Below, one piece after another: positions 41,549 to 50,646 of a DNA stretch of 64,000 bases (position 1 is its first letter; each line of letters opens with the position of its first letter). Made by a program: the position numbers and the translations under genes. The stretch spans positions 16,042-80,041 of the forward strand of contig NZ_JALUYR010000050.1 in the NCBI RefSeq assembly GCF_027012695.1, in the 5' to 3' direction. The notes below the pieces were generated by a model. It saw only the letters and a program-made list of their open reading frames with translations, ran no database searches and was not told the origin of the DNA. This DNA is from Thermococcus sp. GTDB lineage: Archaea > Methanobacteriota_B > Thermococci > Thermococcales > Thermococcaceae.

Positions 41549-44098
41549 TCAATCCTCCCTCACATCCAGCCCAAACCAGACCTCGGAGCAGCCGCCTGAG
41601 ACGCCGCAGACGGAATAGCTCAGCGACCAGTACTTCGTTGGAACTGCTGAAGTTTTCTCCCAGTCAAGGTAGTCGTCATCTAGGAGTATCGTTATCCCCA
41701 CGCCGCCCATTGGATCATCGTCGTTGCCCCACTTCCCAGAATCGCTCTCCCAGCCGGCGTACTCCATGTAGAGGAAGGGAACCCTCGCGTTGTCCAGTTC
41801 GAGCATCACGAGGTCCGAGCTCAATCTTACCGTGTTTCCGAGGACGTGCCTGTGCGGGAGCTTTGAATCGGCGCAGGAACCGCGGTGGAACGTCAGACCC
41901 TCGCTGGAGCGCACCGGATAGGAGTATGCGTAACCATCGGGAACCGCCACGTCAACCTTAACTCCTTTCATCCCCCTCGTTTCCCCGTTGCCCACGAAGC
42001 CTGAGCAGGCCCTCGCGTAATAATAGTACTCGTCGTCTCCAGGCTCGGTGTCCCTGGTGAAGCTCACCCCGAGGAGTTCCGCCTTCAGGTGGTTCCTGTA
42101 GAGTATCCTCGGCACCTCGACCTCGTAGATGACGTAGGTGACGCGCATGTTGCCGTCCCTGGATTCGGAAACCACGCGGTAGCCCCTTGTAAAGTCGGCC
42201 TCGTTGGGCCTGAGGATGTAGACGGCGTTGCCAACCTTGTCCGGCTCCGCTCCAGCTAACCACTCAAAGACACTCCCCCAGAAGTCGTCGGCGCTCTGGC
42301 CCGTTGCCAGCCAGTTCATCCAGGTGGCGCCTTTGTAGGCGTAGTCCGCGATGGTTCCTATCTCACCGGTGGCCATTCCGACGGCGACATCCGTTAGGAA
42401 ACCCACGCTCTTGGTCACGTATTCACCTGGCTCGTCCCTGTCCCAGCCTGCTGTTTCGAGGACGATGACGCGGTACTTCTCGGCTTCCTCCATCGGCATC
42501 GCGATTATCGGGTAGCCGTTGATAAAAGCGCTTTCAAGGCTTCCCGTCGCCAGGTCATCGTGGTAGAGGAGCCTGCTGTTGTCCTTCGCCTCAACCCAGT
42601 GGGCAACCGGATAGCCGAAGGTGTAAATCCAGCTGTAGTTTATCGGATAGAGCTTGCCCTGGGGCCAGTTAACTCCATAGGCCCACGAGGAGAGCTGTAT
42701 CTCGCCCTCGGCCCGGTCCTTGTTGCCCTTTATGAAGACGTCCTCCACCACTACAACAAGGTATCCCTCAACGTCCTTCTCGATGGACATCCCGTTTTCT
42801 GCATCCAACCAGAGGTTGCTCTTGGCCGGGAAGCGGTCTATCCAGTTCGCCAGCCAGAAGCGGAAACTCCTCCAGGGGATTAAACCGAAGAGGTTCTCGA
42901 TCCTAAGGCTAACCTTTCTCCCAACCTGGGTATCTTCCGTTTTCACAGGCCCCTCGCGGAAGAGGTTCCCGTTGGAGTCGAGGAGATTAAAGCCCTCTTC
43001 AGACACCTTCAGAACCCAGTTTATCCTCCCGTCGTCCGTGCTGTCTATATAAAGCGTGAAGGGGAGCCAGTCGTCTGACCTTTCAAGATAGAAGTCGAAG
43101 CTCAAATCGTGGCCGCTCGCCGTCGCCCTGAGACTCACAGGCTCACCCTCGATACCGAAGAACGCGCTCTCCTGGTACTCTATCAGTCCCTTCGGGGCAA
43201 CCAGCACGAAGGCCTTTTCTGAGGGGTAGTTGAACTTAGGCAGTGTCTCGCTCATCGGAACGGCGTGAACCCTGAGGAAAACCTTCTCCGGGAAAATTTC
43301 CGAGAAGTTTTCGATGGTGAAGCTCGCCGACGAGCCGTGGAAACTCACCTCGCCGCTCTGGAGCTCATTTAGTCCACTCCCCGTCACCTGGTAGAGCGTG
43401 AAGCGGCCCTTTATCCCGCCGTAGAGGTGAACCTCCCACCGCTTTCCGAATTCACCACCTTCTTCAATCCTGACGACGGTGGGTTCATACGTTATCTTCT
43501 TTCCTGTTAGGGGATTCATGAAGGTCTCCGGGTGGATGTACTCCCCCAAAAGGCTCTCGTTCCTGAAGTGAAGCGTTATGACGAGGTTCTTTCCAGGGTC
43601 GGTCGAGGACGTTAGAACCGAAATCCATTCTATGGTTTCGTTTTCCCCAGGAACGCTCACCATCGAGCTTAAAGGCCCAGTGTAAGTTAGGTTTGGAGTG
43701 CGAATCGGCATTGGCTTGAGAACGGGCTGGAGCGTTATGTTGAGCACAACATCGTCGGGAAGCGAGAAGCCGGGGCCGTTACCATCGTTGGTCTCGTTGG
43801 CCTCACAACCCGAGTCAGGGTCAAACTCATTCCCGCAGATAGCGTTTCCGTCCTCGTCGTAGTGAACGTCTCCGCTGGCCGTATCCGTCTCGGTTACCGT
43901 TTCCGCTGGGGTCTCGTCATGGGTCCGGGTGGTGGTCTCTTCGTGGGTCTGCCTTTCGGTGTAAGTGGCCGTTTCGCCAATGTCCTGGCCCTCTCCCGTC
44001 GTCCGGGTAGCAGTGCTGCTGGGATTTTCAACACAGCCGCTCACGACGACTAAGAGGGTCAGCAGGATAAAAACAGTTATCCTTTGGGTTTTTTGCAT
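41549..44098 (-). CDS. Large surface lipoprotein, unknown function
   Basis: An 849-residue exported protein. The N-terminus MQKTQRITVFILLTLLVVVS ends in a lipobox-like SGC (about residues 20-22), and is followed by a Thr/Glu-rich flexible spacer (about 26-80), as in archaeal S-layer-anchored lipoproteins. The remainder looks like successive beta-rich domains and contains several cysteine pairs (CGNEFDPDSGC, CGVSGGC). I do not recognise a catalytic site. ATG 44098 with GGAGGTAAGAGG is the start; the longer frame to 44149 lacks the signal. It is convergent with dph6, stop to stop 3 nt apart. Confidence 0.75.
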   Translation of the reverse strand: MQKTQRITVFILLTLLVVVSGCVENPSSTATRTTGEGQDIGETATYTERQTHEETTTRTHDETPAETVTETDTASGDVHYDEDGNAICGNEFDPDSGCEANETNDGNGPGFSLPDDVVLNITLQPVLKPMPIRTPNLTYTGPLSSMVSVPGENETIEWISVLTSSTDPGKNLVITLHFRNESLLGEYIHPETFMNPLTGKKITYEPTVVRIEEGGEFGKRWEVHLYGGIKGRFTLYQVTGSGLNELQSGEVSFHGSSASFTIENFSEIFPEKVFLRVHAVPMSETLPKFNYPSEKAFVLVAPKGLIEYQESAFFGIEGEPVSLRATASGHDLSFDFYLERSDDWLPFTLYIDSTDDGRINWVLKVSEEGFNLLDSNGNLFREGPVKTEDTQVGRKVSLRIENLFGLIPWRSFRFWLANWIDRFPAKSNLWLDAENGMSIEKDVEGYLVVVVEDVFIKGNKDRAEGEIQLSSWAYGVNWPQGKLYPINYSWIYTFGYPVAHWVEAKDNSRLLYHDDLATGSLESAFINGYPIIAMPMEEAEKYRVIVLETAGWDRDEPGEYVTKSVGFLTDVAVGMATGEIGTIADYAYKGATWMNWLATGQSADDFWGSVFEWLAGAEPDKVGNAVYILRPNEADFTRGYRVVSESRDGNMRVTYVIYEVEVPRILYRNHLKAELLGVSFTRDTEPGDDEYYYYARACSGFVGNGETRGMKGVKVDVAVPDGYAYSYPVRSSEGLTFHRGSCADSKLPHRHVLGNTVRLSSDLVMLELDNARVPFLYMEYAGWESDSGKWGNDDDPMGGVGITILLDDDYLDWEKTSAVPTKYWSLSYSVCGVSGGCSEVWFGLDVRED

Positions 44099-44226
44099 CC
44101 TCTTACCTCCGCACCAAACCAGAGCAGAAAAGAAAATTGGATGCTCCATAACGGTTTGGACTATTTCCGATTTGTTGTCATTTTATTTAAGGGTTTCTTC
44201 CGCCCCGCGTTACACATGGGGGGAAA

Positions 44227-44236
44227 GGTTTATCAG
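44227..44236 (+). promoter_or_regulatory. TATA box of the ABC exporter operon
   Basis: GGTTTATCAG after purine-rich GGGGAAA, 30-39 nt before the start at 44266, in the 167-bp spacer divergent from the lipoprotein gene. Confidence 0.5.
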
Positions 44237-44265
44237 GCGCCAAAATTATTATCCCCGGTGGTAGG

Positions 44266-45027
44266 ATGATCGAGGTCGAGAACCTCGTAAAGAGGTTTGG
44301 CTCCATCGTGGCGGTCAATGGAATAAGCTTTCGCGTTAATGACGGCGAGATCTACGGTCTCTTGGGGCCGAACGGAAGCGGAAAGAGCACCACGATGAAG
44401 ATCCTCTCAGGAATTCTCACGCCCACCTCGGGAAGGGTTCTTGTGGGCGGTGTGGACGTCTCGCGGGATCCCCTTAGGGTTAAGGAGATAACCGGCTACG
44501 TGCCGGAAACACCGGTTCTCTACGAGAGCCTCACCCCGGCTGAGTTCTTCAACTTTGTGGGCAGCGTGCGGAGAATCCCCGAGGAAAAGCTCCAGGAGAG
44601 GGTTGAAACCCTCGTGAAAGCCTTTGGAATAGAGAAGTACCTCGGGGAGATGATAGGGTCGCTCAGCTTCGGAACCAGGCAGAAGGTTTCGCTGATAAGC
44701 GCGATGCTCCACGATCCGGAGGTTCTGATACTCGACGAGTCGATGAACGGCCTCGACCCCAGGAGCGCGAGGATTTTGAGGGAACTCCTAATGGACTTTA
44801 GGGAGGAGGGAAAAAGTATAGTCTTCTCCACCCACGTTCTGGCTCTGGCCGAGACGATATGCGATCGGATTGGCGTTATCTACAACGGTGAGATAATAGC
44901 GGAAGGTACTGTAAAGCAGCTCAAGGAGTTAGCCCAGGAGGAGAGCCTCGAAGATGTCTTCCTCAAGCTCACCGAGAGCCAGGAGGAAGTGGCGACCATA
45001 GTTCAGGCCCTCAGGGAGACGCTTTAG
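44266..45027 (+). CDS. ABC transporter ATP-binding protein
   Basis: A 253-residue ATPase of the DrrA/CcmA exporter group. Walker A is GPNGSGKST (34-42), signature LSFGTRQK, Walker B VLILDESMNGLD and the switch histidine in FSTHV. It pairs with the permease encoded 8 nt downstream. Substrate unknown. Confidence 0.93.
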   Translation: MIEVENLVKRFGSIVAVNGISFRVNDGEIYGLLGPNGSGKSTTMKILSGILTPTSGRVLVGGVDVSRDPLRVKEITGYVPETPVLYESLTPAEFFNFVGSVRRIPEEKLQERVETLVKAFGIEKYLGEMIGSLSFGTRQKVSLISAMLHDPEVLILDESMNGLDPRSARILRELLMDFREEGKSIVFSTHVLALAETICDRIGVIYNGEIIAEGTVKQLKELAQEESLEDVFLKLTESQEEVATIVQALRETL

Positions 45028-45035
45028 GTGAGAGC

Positions 45036-46499
45036 ATGTTTGAGATTGTTAAAATCCTCTACCGGGAGCTCCACTACCGCAGGCTCAAGAACAACCCTCA
45101 GATAGCCGCTGATCCAAAGAAGTTCAAAGAACAGCTGCGGAAGACGGGCGACATAAAACGCGGAATAGCTTTCCAGTCGGTGGCTTTCCTCTTCTTCGGC
45201 CTCATGATGGCGGGTGCGGTCGTTACGGTCGGGGGAGACGACCGGGCGGCGATTCTGCTGGCAACCTACTCCCTTCTGCCGTTCATCATGGCCCTCTACA
45301 CCACAACGGTCAACGCCTCCTACTCCGTGTCGATGGGCATCTTTGAGCCCCTCAAGCCCCTCCCCGTGAGAACCGGTGCGGAATACCTCAGTCTCCTACT
45401 TGCCCTCGACTGTGTCCCGTCGGTGATCGCACTCCTCCCCGCGGTGGTGGGAATGGTCCACCGCAACCCCTTAGCCGGCACGGTTGGAATGCTCTGGATC
45501 CTTGTTGGAGCCTTTCTGGGGCACGTTCTGGGACTGGTTCTCTTCACATTCTCCGGCTCTTCGGGAGTGGGGGGAAGGTTGTCGGGGCTCAGGTCCCTCG
45601 TCAGGGTGGTGGGGGTGTTTCTCTTTGTCGGGATGTTCTACTTTCTCAACTACATCCAGGGTTACGTCAACGAGCACTACGAGGAGCTACTTCCCTTCTT
45701 CGAGAGGTACTCCATAGCGTACCCCTTCTCGGTCGCCTCCATTCTCGAACCCCTGAACTCGTTTCTCCTGGCTCTCGGTTATCTGGCGGTTCTCGTTCCC
45801 GTCTACGCCGTGACCCTAAGGAAGCTCTGGCGAAGAATCGAGGAGGGATTCAACGCAGCCGGGGCCGGTGTTTCAACCTTCGTGGCCAGAACGCACCATC
45901 CGGTGGTTGCCCTCGCCATCAAGGACTTCACGATAGTCCTGAGAAAAAGCGCCCTCCTCGTGGGCCTCGTCTTTCCCCTCTTCGTGGTCATGCCCAGTGC
46001 GGTCAAGATCTTCACCTCGGGTCAGATGGGAGAGTGGAGCGTTGCATCCGTGCTCCTCACGGTGGCATGGATGTCCTCCCTTGGGGTTGATGCCGCCCTC
46101 AAAATTGACGGTAGGGAGTTCGAGGTCCTCAGGGGACTCCCTGTGACCCTCGGCCAGTTCATCGAGGGGAAGCTAATCATCATGAGCGCGGTTCCGGTTC
46201 TTTCAGGCGTCATCATCGTTGTCGCGGCCTCCTTTTTCAGCCCCTTCCTGCTAAAGCTGCTCCCCGCGGCCGTTGTCCTGCCCCTGACGGCGTCCTCTCT
46301 GACACTTGCCTTCTTCTACCACGGCGAGAGGGATCTCTCGGTTCCGGAGACGGGCTTTGGTCACGTTTTCATCCTGATGATACTGGACGGGCTTGTACTG
46401 GGAATCGTGGCGGTCCTCTGGTACTTCCTCGGTTACCCCTACGCCATGGTCCTCGCGGGAGGCGTTGTCATAGCCATCCTGAGATCAATCAGCAGGTGA
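45036..46499 (+). CDS. ABC-2-type transporter permease
   Basis: A 487-residue membrane protein with about 12 hydrophobic segments in two similar halves and a long cytoplasmic N-terminal region (residues 1-45). It is the membrane partner of the ATPase at 44266. No family-specific substrate motif is seen. The unusual length suggests two six-helix units in one chain. The 3' end overlaps the convergent Mth938-like gene by 11 nt. Confidence 0.8.
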   Translation: MFEIVKILYRELHYRRLKNNPQIAADPKKFKEQLRKTGDIKRGIAFQSVAFLFFGLMMAGAVVTVGGDDRAAILLATYSLLPFIMALYTTTVNASYSVSMGIFEPLKPLPVRTGAEYLSLLLALDCVPSVIALLPAVVGMVHRNPLAGTVGMLWILVGAFLGHVLGLVLFTFSGSSGVGGRLSGLRSLVRVVGVFLFVGMFYFLNYIQGYVNEHYEELLPFFERYSIAYPFSVASILEPLNSFLLALGYLAVLVPVYAVTLRKLWRRIEEGFNAAGAGVSTFVARTHHPVVALAIKDFTIVLRKSALLVGLVFPLFVVMPSAVKIFTSGQMGEWSVASVLLTVAWMSSLGVDAALKIDGREFEVLRGLPVTLGQFIEGKLIIMSAVPVLSGVIIVVAASFFSPFLLKLLPAAVVLPLTASSLTLAFFYHGERDLSVPETGFGHVFILMILDGLVLGIVAVLWYFLGYPYAMVLAGGVVIAILRSISR

Positions 46500-46845
46500 C
46501 GTGGAACACCGCAAGAACCCTTCTTTTTCCTGCCAGCTCGTTGAACTTCTCAACAGCTTTTCCAGTCGGGATCTCGATGACCTCTTTTCCCTCCACCAGC
46601 CCCCTGCTCTCCGGGAGGAGCGAGAGGTAGCCGTAGAAACCGGTCCCGACGAGGAGAACGTCGAAGTCCTCCTTAAGGTACTCCTTCAGCTCATCTGGGT
46701 CGAACCTGTGGCTCGTGCCGTGCTTCTCCTTGCTGAGCCACTTCTTCCTTCTCTCGACCCTTCCGCTCGGGTAAACAACGACATCATGATCGTAGGTTCT
46801 GCCGTCGATGATTATCCTTCCAAAGGAGGGGTATTCCGCCTTCAT
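46489..46845 (-). CDS. Mth938-like domain protein (NDUFAF3-like)
   Basis: A 118-residue protein starting PSFGRIIIDGRTYDHDVVVYP and containing VLLVGTGFYGYLSLLPE and EIPTGKAVEKFNELAG, the Mth938/NDUFAF3 pattern. Eukaryotic relatives help assemble respiratory complex I; the archaeal role is unknown. It lies 4 nt downstream of the Nudix gene, whose stop overlaps its Shine-Dalgarno region. Confidence 0.85.
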   Translation of the reverse strand: MKAEYPSFGRIIIDGRTYDHDVVVYPSGRVERRKKWLSKEKHGTSHRFDPDELKEYLKEDFDVLLVGTGFYGYLSLLPESRGLVEGKEVIEIPTGKAVEKFNELAGKRRVLAVFHVTC

Positions 46846-46849
46846 TCCA

Positions 46850-47353
46850 TCACCTCAGTGTCAGGGCGTCCTGGAGTATCTTTCCGTGGTCGAATGCGAG
46901 TTTCAACTTTAGGGCCTCTTCTATGGGAAAAACGTGGACTTCTTTGGCATCGTCTCCCGCTTTGAGCTCACCCGTCCCAATGCCGAGGAACGCGATGGTG
47001 ACGGTGTGCCCCCTCGGATCCCTGTTTGGGTCCGAGTAAACGCCAACCCGTCTCAGCAACTTTACTTCGAGGCCCGTCTCTTCCTTCGCCTCCCTTATCG
47101 CTGCCTCCTCAACCCTTTCTCCATACTCGACGAAGCCTCCGGGAAGGGCGTAGTGGTCTTTGAAGGGCTCGTTCTTCCTTCGTATCAGAACGATGCCGCC
47201 GTTGTAGATGATGACCACGTCGGTGGTGAGGCCTATACACCGATGGAACTCAGCATTGAGTCCATGTTTTCGGGCGAGCTCTTTTACCTCCGCCTTAAAT
47301 CCGTCGAGATTGGTGTTTTTGGGGGCCTTAACGAGCAGGATGTAACGATCCAT
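46850..47353 (-). CDS. Nudix hydrolase
   Basis: A 167-residue protein with a complete Nudix box, [18 protein letters not shown] then KEETGLEV (about 72-98, GX5EX7REUXEEXGU). The ~45-residue N-terminal extension is not part of the Nudix core. An ADP-ribose or nucleotide-sugar pyrophosphatase is likely. ATG 47353 is preceded by GAGGTGGTGG, which overlaps the D box of the upstream C/D sRNA. Confidence 0.88.
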   Translation of the reverse strand: MDRYILLVKAPKNTNLDGFKAEVKELARKHGLNAEFHRCIGLTTDVVIIYNGGIVLIRRKNEPFKDHYALPGGFVEYGERVEEAAIREAKEETGLEVKLLRRVGVYSDPNRDPRGHTVTIAFLGIGTGELKAGDDAKEVHVFPIEEALKLKLAFDHGKILQDALTLR

Positions 47354-47359
47354 ACCACC

Positions 47360-47412
47360 ACCTCAGCTTCGTTTTCTCATCACGGATCAGCATGCTGACG
47401 TATCATCATCGG
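47360..47412 (-). ncRNA. C/D-box small guide RNA overlapping the 3' end of a PfkB gene
   Basis: On the minus strand all boxes match: C ATGATGA (47403-47409), D' CTGA (47387-47390), C' GTGATGA (47377-47383), D CTGA (47363-47366). The D' guide is 12 nt (47391-47402), the D guide 10 nt (47367-47376), and the D'-C' spacer 3 nt. The 5' half is inside the pfkB coding sequence and the D' box contains its TGA stop. The D box leads into GGTGG, the Shine-Dalgarno of the Nudix gene. No own promoter is evident, so it may be processed from the operon mRNA. Confidence 0.88.
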
Positions 47413-48235
47413 TGGGAACCACTTCAACCTTCATCGCGAGCTCGCTGGCTTCCTCCATCGGAAAGTCGGGACTTCTATGCCTGAGAAAGAGCGCCGTGAA
47501 GGCGGCGGCGCGCTTCAGAGCCTGGACGAAAGGACATTCGTGGTAGAAGTGAGAAAAGGCCGCGAGGAACACATCACCCGCGCCGGTTGAGTCCTCCACG
47601 GGAATTTTAACCGGTTTGAAACGGTATTCCCTGCCCCTCAGGTAGGCCCGTCCTTCTTTTTCCCCATTCGAGACTAGGAGAACCTCCACGTCCTCCGGCC
47701 TTAGTCCCCTGGCCAGTCCGATCTCGAGAACGTCCGCGTGGAGAACCTTCAGCCCCCTCAAAAAGGAGGCATCCACCTCCCTGGACAGCACCTTTCCCTT
47801 CTCCGGTTCTCTAACAAAACCCTGGAGGTCTGCGGCAACGAAGGGGCTCTTTTTCAGAGCCTCCACAACCGTCCCGGGCGGTATCTCCCCGGCCACCGGA
47901 TTGAGAACTATCAGGTCGTAGCCACTTCCCGGGATGTTCTGGATTTTTTCTGCAACCGAGAGGAGCCTCAGTTCACGGGTACTGGCGTCAATGTAGTGAA
48001 GCAGATATGAGGTGCTTTCCTCGGAGGGCACTACGTGGAGTTTTATTCCCCTTTGACGGAGTTCATCGAACCAGTCCTGGGGAAAGTCCCTCCCAACGCT
48101 CGTCAGAACCTCGACCTCGCAGAACCCTGAAAGGGTCACCGCGGAATAGTACGCTCCACCGCCGATCCGGATCTCGGTTTTCGGACCCCTCACTATCACG
48201 TCCCTGACAATGTGGCCGACAACGAGGCATCTCAT
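47387..48235 (-). CDS. PfkB-family kinase
   Basis: A 282-residue ribokinase-like kinase. The N-terminal CLVVGHIVRDVIV and IRIGGGAYYSAVTLSG and the C-terminal signature EDSTGAGDVFLAAFSHF are seen. It is shorter than typical and lacks a clear sugar-specific lid. Substrate unknown. ATG 48235 is chosen; the longer frame includes a TATA-like GTTTTTATGG (minus, 48271-48280). Its last eight codons and stop are shared with a C/D sRNA. Confidence 0.82.
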   Translation of the reverse strand: MRCLVVGHIVRDVIVRGPKTEIRIGGGAYYSAVTLSGFCEVEVLTSVGRDFPQDWFDELRQRGIKLHVVPSEESTSYLLHYIDASTRELRLLSVAEKIQNIPGSGYDLIVLNPVAGEIPPGTVVEALKKSPFVAADLQGFVREPEKGKVLSREVDASFLRGLKVLHADVLEIGLARGLRPEDVEVLLVSNGEKEGRAYLRGREYRFKPVKIPVEDSTGAGDVFLAAFSHFYHECPFVQALKRAAAFTALFLRHRSPDFPMEEASELAMKVEVVPTDDDTSAC

Positions 48236-48299
48236 TTTGGCTTCCCAATCTTTAATACTTGCAGGCAATCCCATAAAAACCTTTTGGAGATTTTCCGAA

Positions 48300-48309
48300 A
48301 AGTTTATAA
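48300..48309 (+). promoter_or_regulatory. TATA box of the gar1-tfb operon
   Basis: AAGTTTATAA preceded by CCGAAA; the transcript start is expected near 48334 and leaves a leader with GGGGTGGGG before ATG 48358. A second AGCTTAAAAG at 48324-48333 is a weaker candidate. Confidence 0.55.
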
Positions 48310-48357
48310 AGGTGAAAACGAAAAGCTTAAAAGCATATTCCATTTTGGGGTGGGGCT

Positions 48358-48678
48358 ATGAGGCGCCTGGGCAAAGTTTCTCACTACGCGAAGCAGGGGT
48401 TCCTTATCCTGAGGACAGACTGGGTTCCATCACTCAACGACCCGGTGGTTGACAAGAACCTCACCGTGGTCGGCTTTGTTAAGGACGTTTTCGGACCGGT
48501 TAAAAGACCTTACGTTGCCGTTAAACCTCGCGTCAGGGATCCCGAAAACTACGTGGGTGCCCTGCTGTACGTTGATTCTTCCAGAAAGAAGCCCGGAAAG
48601 GGTAAAAGAAAGCCCGTGAAGGGCAGGCACTCCAAGGGCGGAAAGGCGAGACGCCCTGCCCCCAGAAAGAGGGGGTGA
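48358..48678 (+). CDS. gar1: H/ACA RNP protein Gar1
   Basis: A 106-residue protein. Residues 1-75 form the Gar1 beta-barrel (LGKVSHYAKQGFLILRTD, then GFVKDVFGPVKRPYVAVKP). Residues 76-106 are a Lys/Arg/Gly-rich tail. With Cbf5, Nop10 and L7Ae it forms the pseudouridylation RNP. It is six nt before tfb. Confidence 0.93.
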   Translation: MRRLGKVSHYAKQGFLILRTDWVPSLNDPVVDKNLTVVGFVKDVFGPVKRPYVAVKPRVRDPENYVGALLYVDSSRKKPGKGKRKPVKGRHSKGGKARRPAPRKRG

Positions 48679-48684
48679 GAGCCT

Positions 48685-49596
48685 TTGGCTGGTAAGAACG
48701 TCTGTCCCGTTTGTGGTTCCGACAAGCTGTTTTACGACCCCAGAAGGGGCGAGATTGTCTGTTCTGTCTGCGGTTACGTCGTTCAGCAGAATGTCATTGA
48801 TGAAGGTCCGGAGTGGAGGGCCTTCGATCCGGACCAGAGGGCCAAGCGTGCCAGAACCGGCGCGCCCATGACATTGATGATCCACGATAAGGGCCTCTCC
48901 ACCGATATAGACTGGCGCGATAAGGATATACACGGCAACCAGATAACCGGCATGTACAGGAGCAAGCTGAGAAGGCTCCGCATGTGGCAGCGGAGAATGC
49001 GCATAAACGATGCTGCCGAGAGGAACCTCGCCTTCGCGCTCAGCGAACTCGACAGGATGGCGGCCCAGATGCGACTCCCGAGGCGTGTCAAGGAGGTCGC
49101 TGCCTCGCTCTACAGGAAGGCCGTCATGAAGAAGCTCATCCGCGGGCGCTCGATAGAGGGTATGGTCTCCGCTGCTCTGTACGCCGCCTGTAGAATGGAG
49201 GGAATCCCGAGGACTCTCGACGAGATTGCGGCCGTTTCAAAGGTAACCAAGAAGGAGATAGGGAGGAGCTACCGTTTCCTCGCGAGGGGGCTTAACCTGA
49301 ACCTCCGGCCGACCAGTCCGATAGAGTACGTCGACCGCTTTGGTGACGCCCTCAACGTGAGCGCGAGGACGAAGAAGAGGGCCAAGGAGATACTGAAGGA
49401 GGCTATAAAACGGGGCATCACGAGCGGTAAGGGCCCGACGGGACTTGCCGCGGCCGCTCTGTACGTCGCGTCGCTCCTCGAGGGCGAGAAAAAGACGCAG
49501 AGGGAAGTTGCGGAAGTGGCCCACGTCACTGAAGTAACCGTCAGGAACAGGTATAAGGAACTCGTCGAAAAGCTCAACATAAACGTTCCCGTGTGA
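48685..49596 (+). CDS. tfb: Transcription initiation factor B (TFB)
   Basis: A 303-residue TFIIB homologue that binds the TBP-BRE-DNA complex and recruits RNA polymerase. The zinc ribbon has C7, C10, C26 and C29. The B-reader segment follows, then two cyclin folds (about 110-200 and 210-300), each ending in a helix-turn-helix. The start is TTG 48685 with GGGTGAG upstream, unusual for such an important gene. It is in an operon with gar1 and the phosphoesterase. Thermococcales often have two TFBs; whether this is TFB1 cannot be decided. Confidence 0.95.
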   Translation: MAGKNVCPVCGSDKLFYDPRRGEIVCSVCGYVVQQNVIDEGPEWRAFDPDQRAKRARTGAPMTLMIHDKGLSTDIDWRDKDIHGNQITGMYRSKLRRLRMWQRRMRINDAAERNLAFALSELDRMAAQMRLPRRVKEVAASLYRKAVMKKLIRGRSIEGMVSAALYAACRMEGIPRTLDEIAAVSKVTKKEIGRSYRFLARGLNLNLRPTSPIEYVDRFGDALNVSARTKKRAKEILKEAIKRGITSGKGPTGLAAAALYVASLLEGEKKTQREVAEVAHVTEVTVRNRYKELVEKLNINVPV

Positions 49597-49605
49597 GGGA
49601 TCGCC

Positions 49606-50100
49606 TTGCTGCTGGCGGTAACGAGTGATACCCATCACGGCGATAAGACTAGTAACCTTCCCTCCCTTCTTTTGAAAGAGCTTGAGAAGAGGAAACCCGA
49701 TCTCATCCTCCACGCGGGTGATGTAACCTCGGCGGAGCTCCTCGAGAGGCTTGAATCAATTGCCCCGACGATAGCGGTGAAGGGCAACGCCGACCACCTT
49801 GGACTGCCCGAGGAGGAGATGGTTGACACCGGAAACGTCAGAATAGGCCTCCTCCACGGGCACCAGTTCTTCTCCCTTAACGCCCAGTTCTTAACCCTGA
49901 AGGCCCTCGACATGGGTGTTGACGTGCTCATCTTCGGCCACACTCACCGGTTCTACCACGAGGCCTACTCCCTCCACGGGGAACGGGTTACCCTCCTCAA
50001 TCCCGGCTCACCGACGTTTCCCAGGATGGATCGGCCGGGTTTCGCACTCCTCAAAACCGGTGGAAATACGATGGGCGTGGAGAGAATAACCTTCTGGTGA
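49606..50100 (+). CDS. Metallophosphoesterase (YfcE/MJ0936 type)
   Basis: A 164-residue calcineurin-like phosphodiesterase. Motifs SDTHHGD, HAGDVTSAE, VKGNAD, LLHGH and FGHTHRF are in order and give a complete dimetal site. The start is TTG 49606 with GAGGGA upstream, the second TTG start in the operon. Substrate unknown; relatives act on cyclic or bis-phosphodiesters. It ends 28 nt before the convergent histone stop. Confidence 0.9.
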   Translation: MLLAVTSDTHHGDKTSNLPSLLLKELEKRKPDLILHAGDVTSAELLERLESIAPTIAVKGNADHLGLPEEEMVDTGNVRIGLLHGHQFFSLNAQFLTLKALDMGVDVLIFGHTHRFYHEAYSLHGERVTLLNPGSPTFPRMDRPGFALLKTGGNTMGVERITFW

Positions 50101-50128
50101 GGGGGAGAAAAGCCAAGAAAAGGGGCCA

Positions 50129-50332
50129 TCAGCTCTTGATGGCGAGCTTGATGTCCTCGGCCTTAACGGTCTTCCTGCCAGCATGGTGGGCAAGGGCGAC
50201 AGCCTTCTTGGCGATCTCGATGGCCTTCTCCTCGAGGTGCTCGGCGAGAACCTTGGCTGCCTCCTCGCTGACGCGGGCGGCGCCGGCCTTTCTTATAAGC
50301 CTGTCAACCGGGGCAATTGGCAACTCAGCCAT
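50129..50332 (-). CDS. Archaeal histone
   Basis: A 67-residue histone-fold protein ([20 protein letters not shown], then [18 protein letters not shown]). It forms dimers that wrap DNA in extended nucleosomes. No N-terminal tail. Shine-Dalgarno GGAGGTTGGG and a strong TATA box GTTTATATAG (minus, 50393-50402) suggest high expression. Confidence 0.97.
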   Translation of the reverse strand: MAELPIAPVDRLIRKAGAARVSEEAAKVLAEHLEEKAIEIAKKAVALAHHAGRKTVKAEDIKLAIKS

Positions 50333-50646
50333 TTTCCCAACCTCCTAAACGTTGTTTTGCAGGTATCTGCGTTCTATTTTAGGAGCAAAGGCCTATATAA
50401 ACTTTTCGGAAACCGGGCCCTCTGGCGCCGATAATAGGTCTCTTTTGGGCGATGGATGGAGAAAACTATCCAAGTTGGTGTTGTGACCTTTGATCATCGG
50501 AACGCCAGTTCGAGAGAGGAGTTTCAACAACGATATTCTCCGGGTCGCGAGCGTCGGTGTTTCGGGGGAACGGTGCAGTTCCCGGAGGTGTACCACAGAC
50601 TTTTTATAGTGCTCCCTCCCAACTCTTCCCATCTGGAGGTGTGCAC
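50333..50646. promoter_or_regulatory. Divergent histone/RuBisCO intergenic region
   Basis: A 314-bp region. On the minus side is the histone TATA GTTTATATAG (50393-50402). On the plus side is the rbcL TATA TTTTTATAGT (50601-50610), preceded by CCACAGAC and giving a leader of about 12 nt. A 6-bp hairpin GGGAAC (50566-50571) / GTTCCC (50578-50583) lies 18 bp upstream of the rbcL TATA box and may be a regulatory site. The middle (50405-50555) shows nothing I can assign. Confidence 0.5.

Noticed and set aside
50557..50646. Upstream extension of the RuBisCO frame
   Set aside because: It runs through the promoter; ATG 50647 gives the standard 444-residue enzyme.
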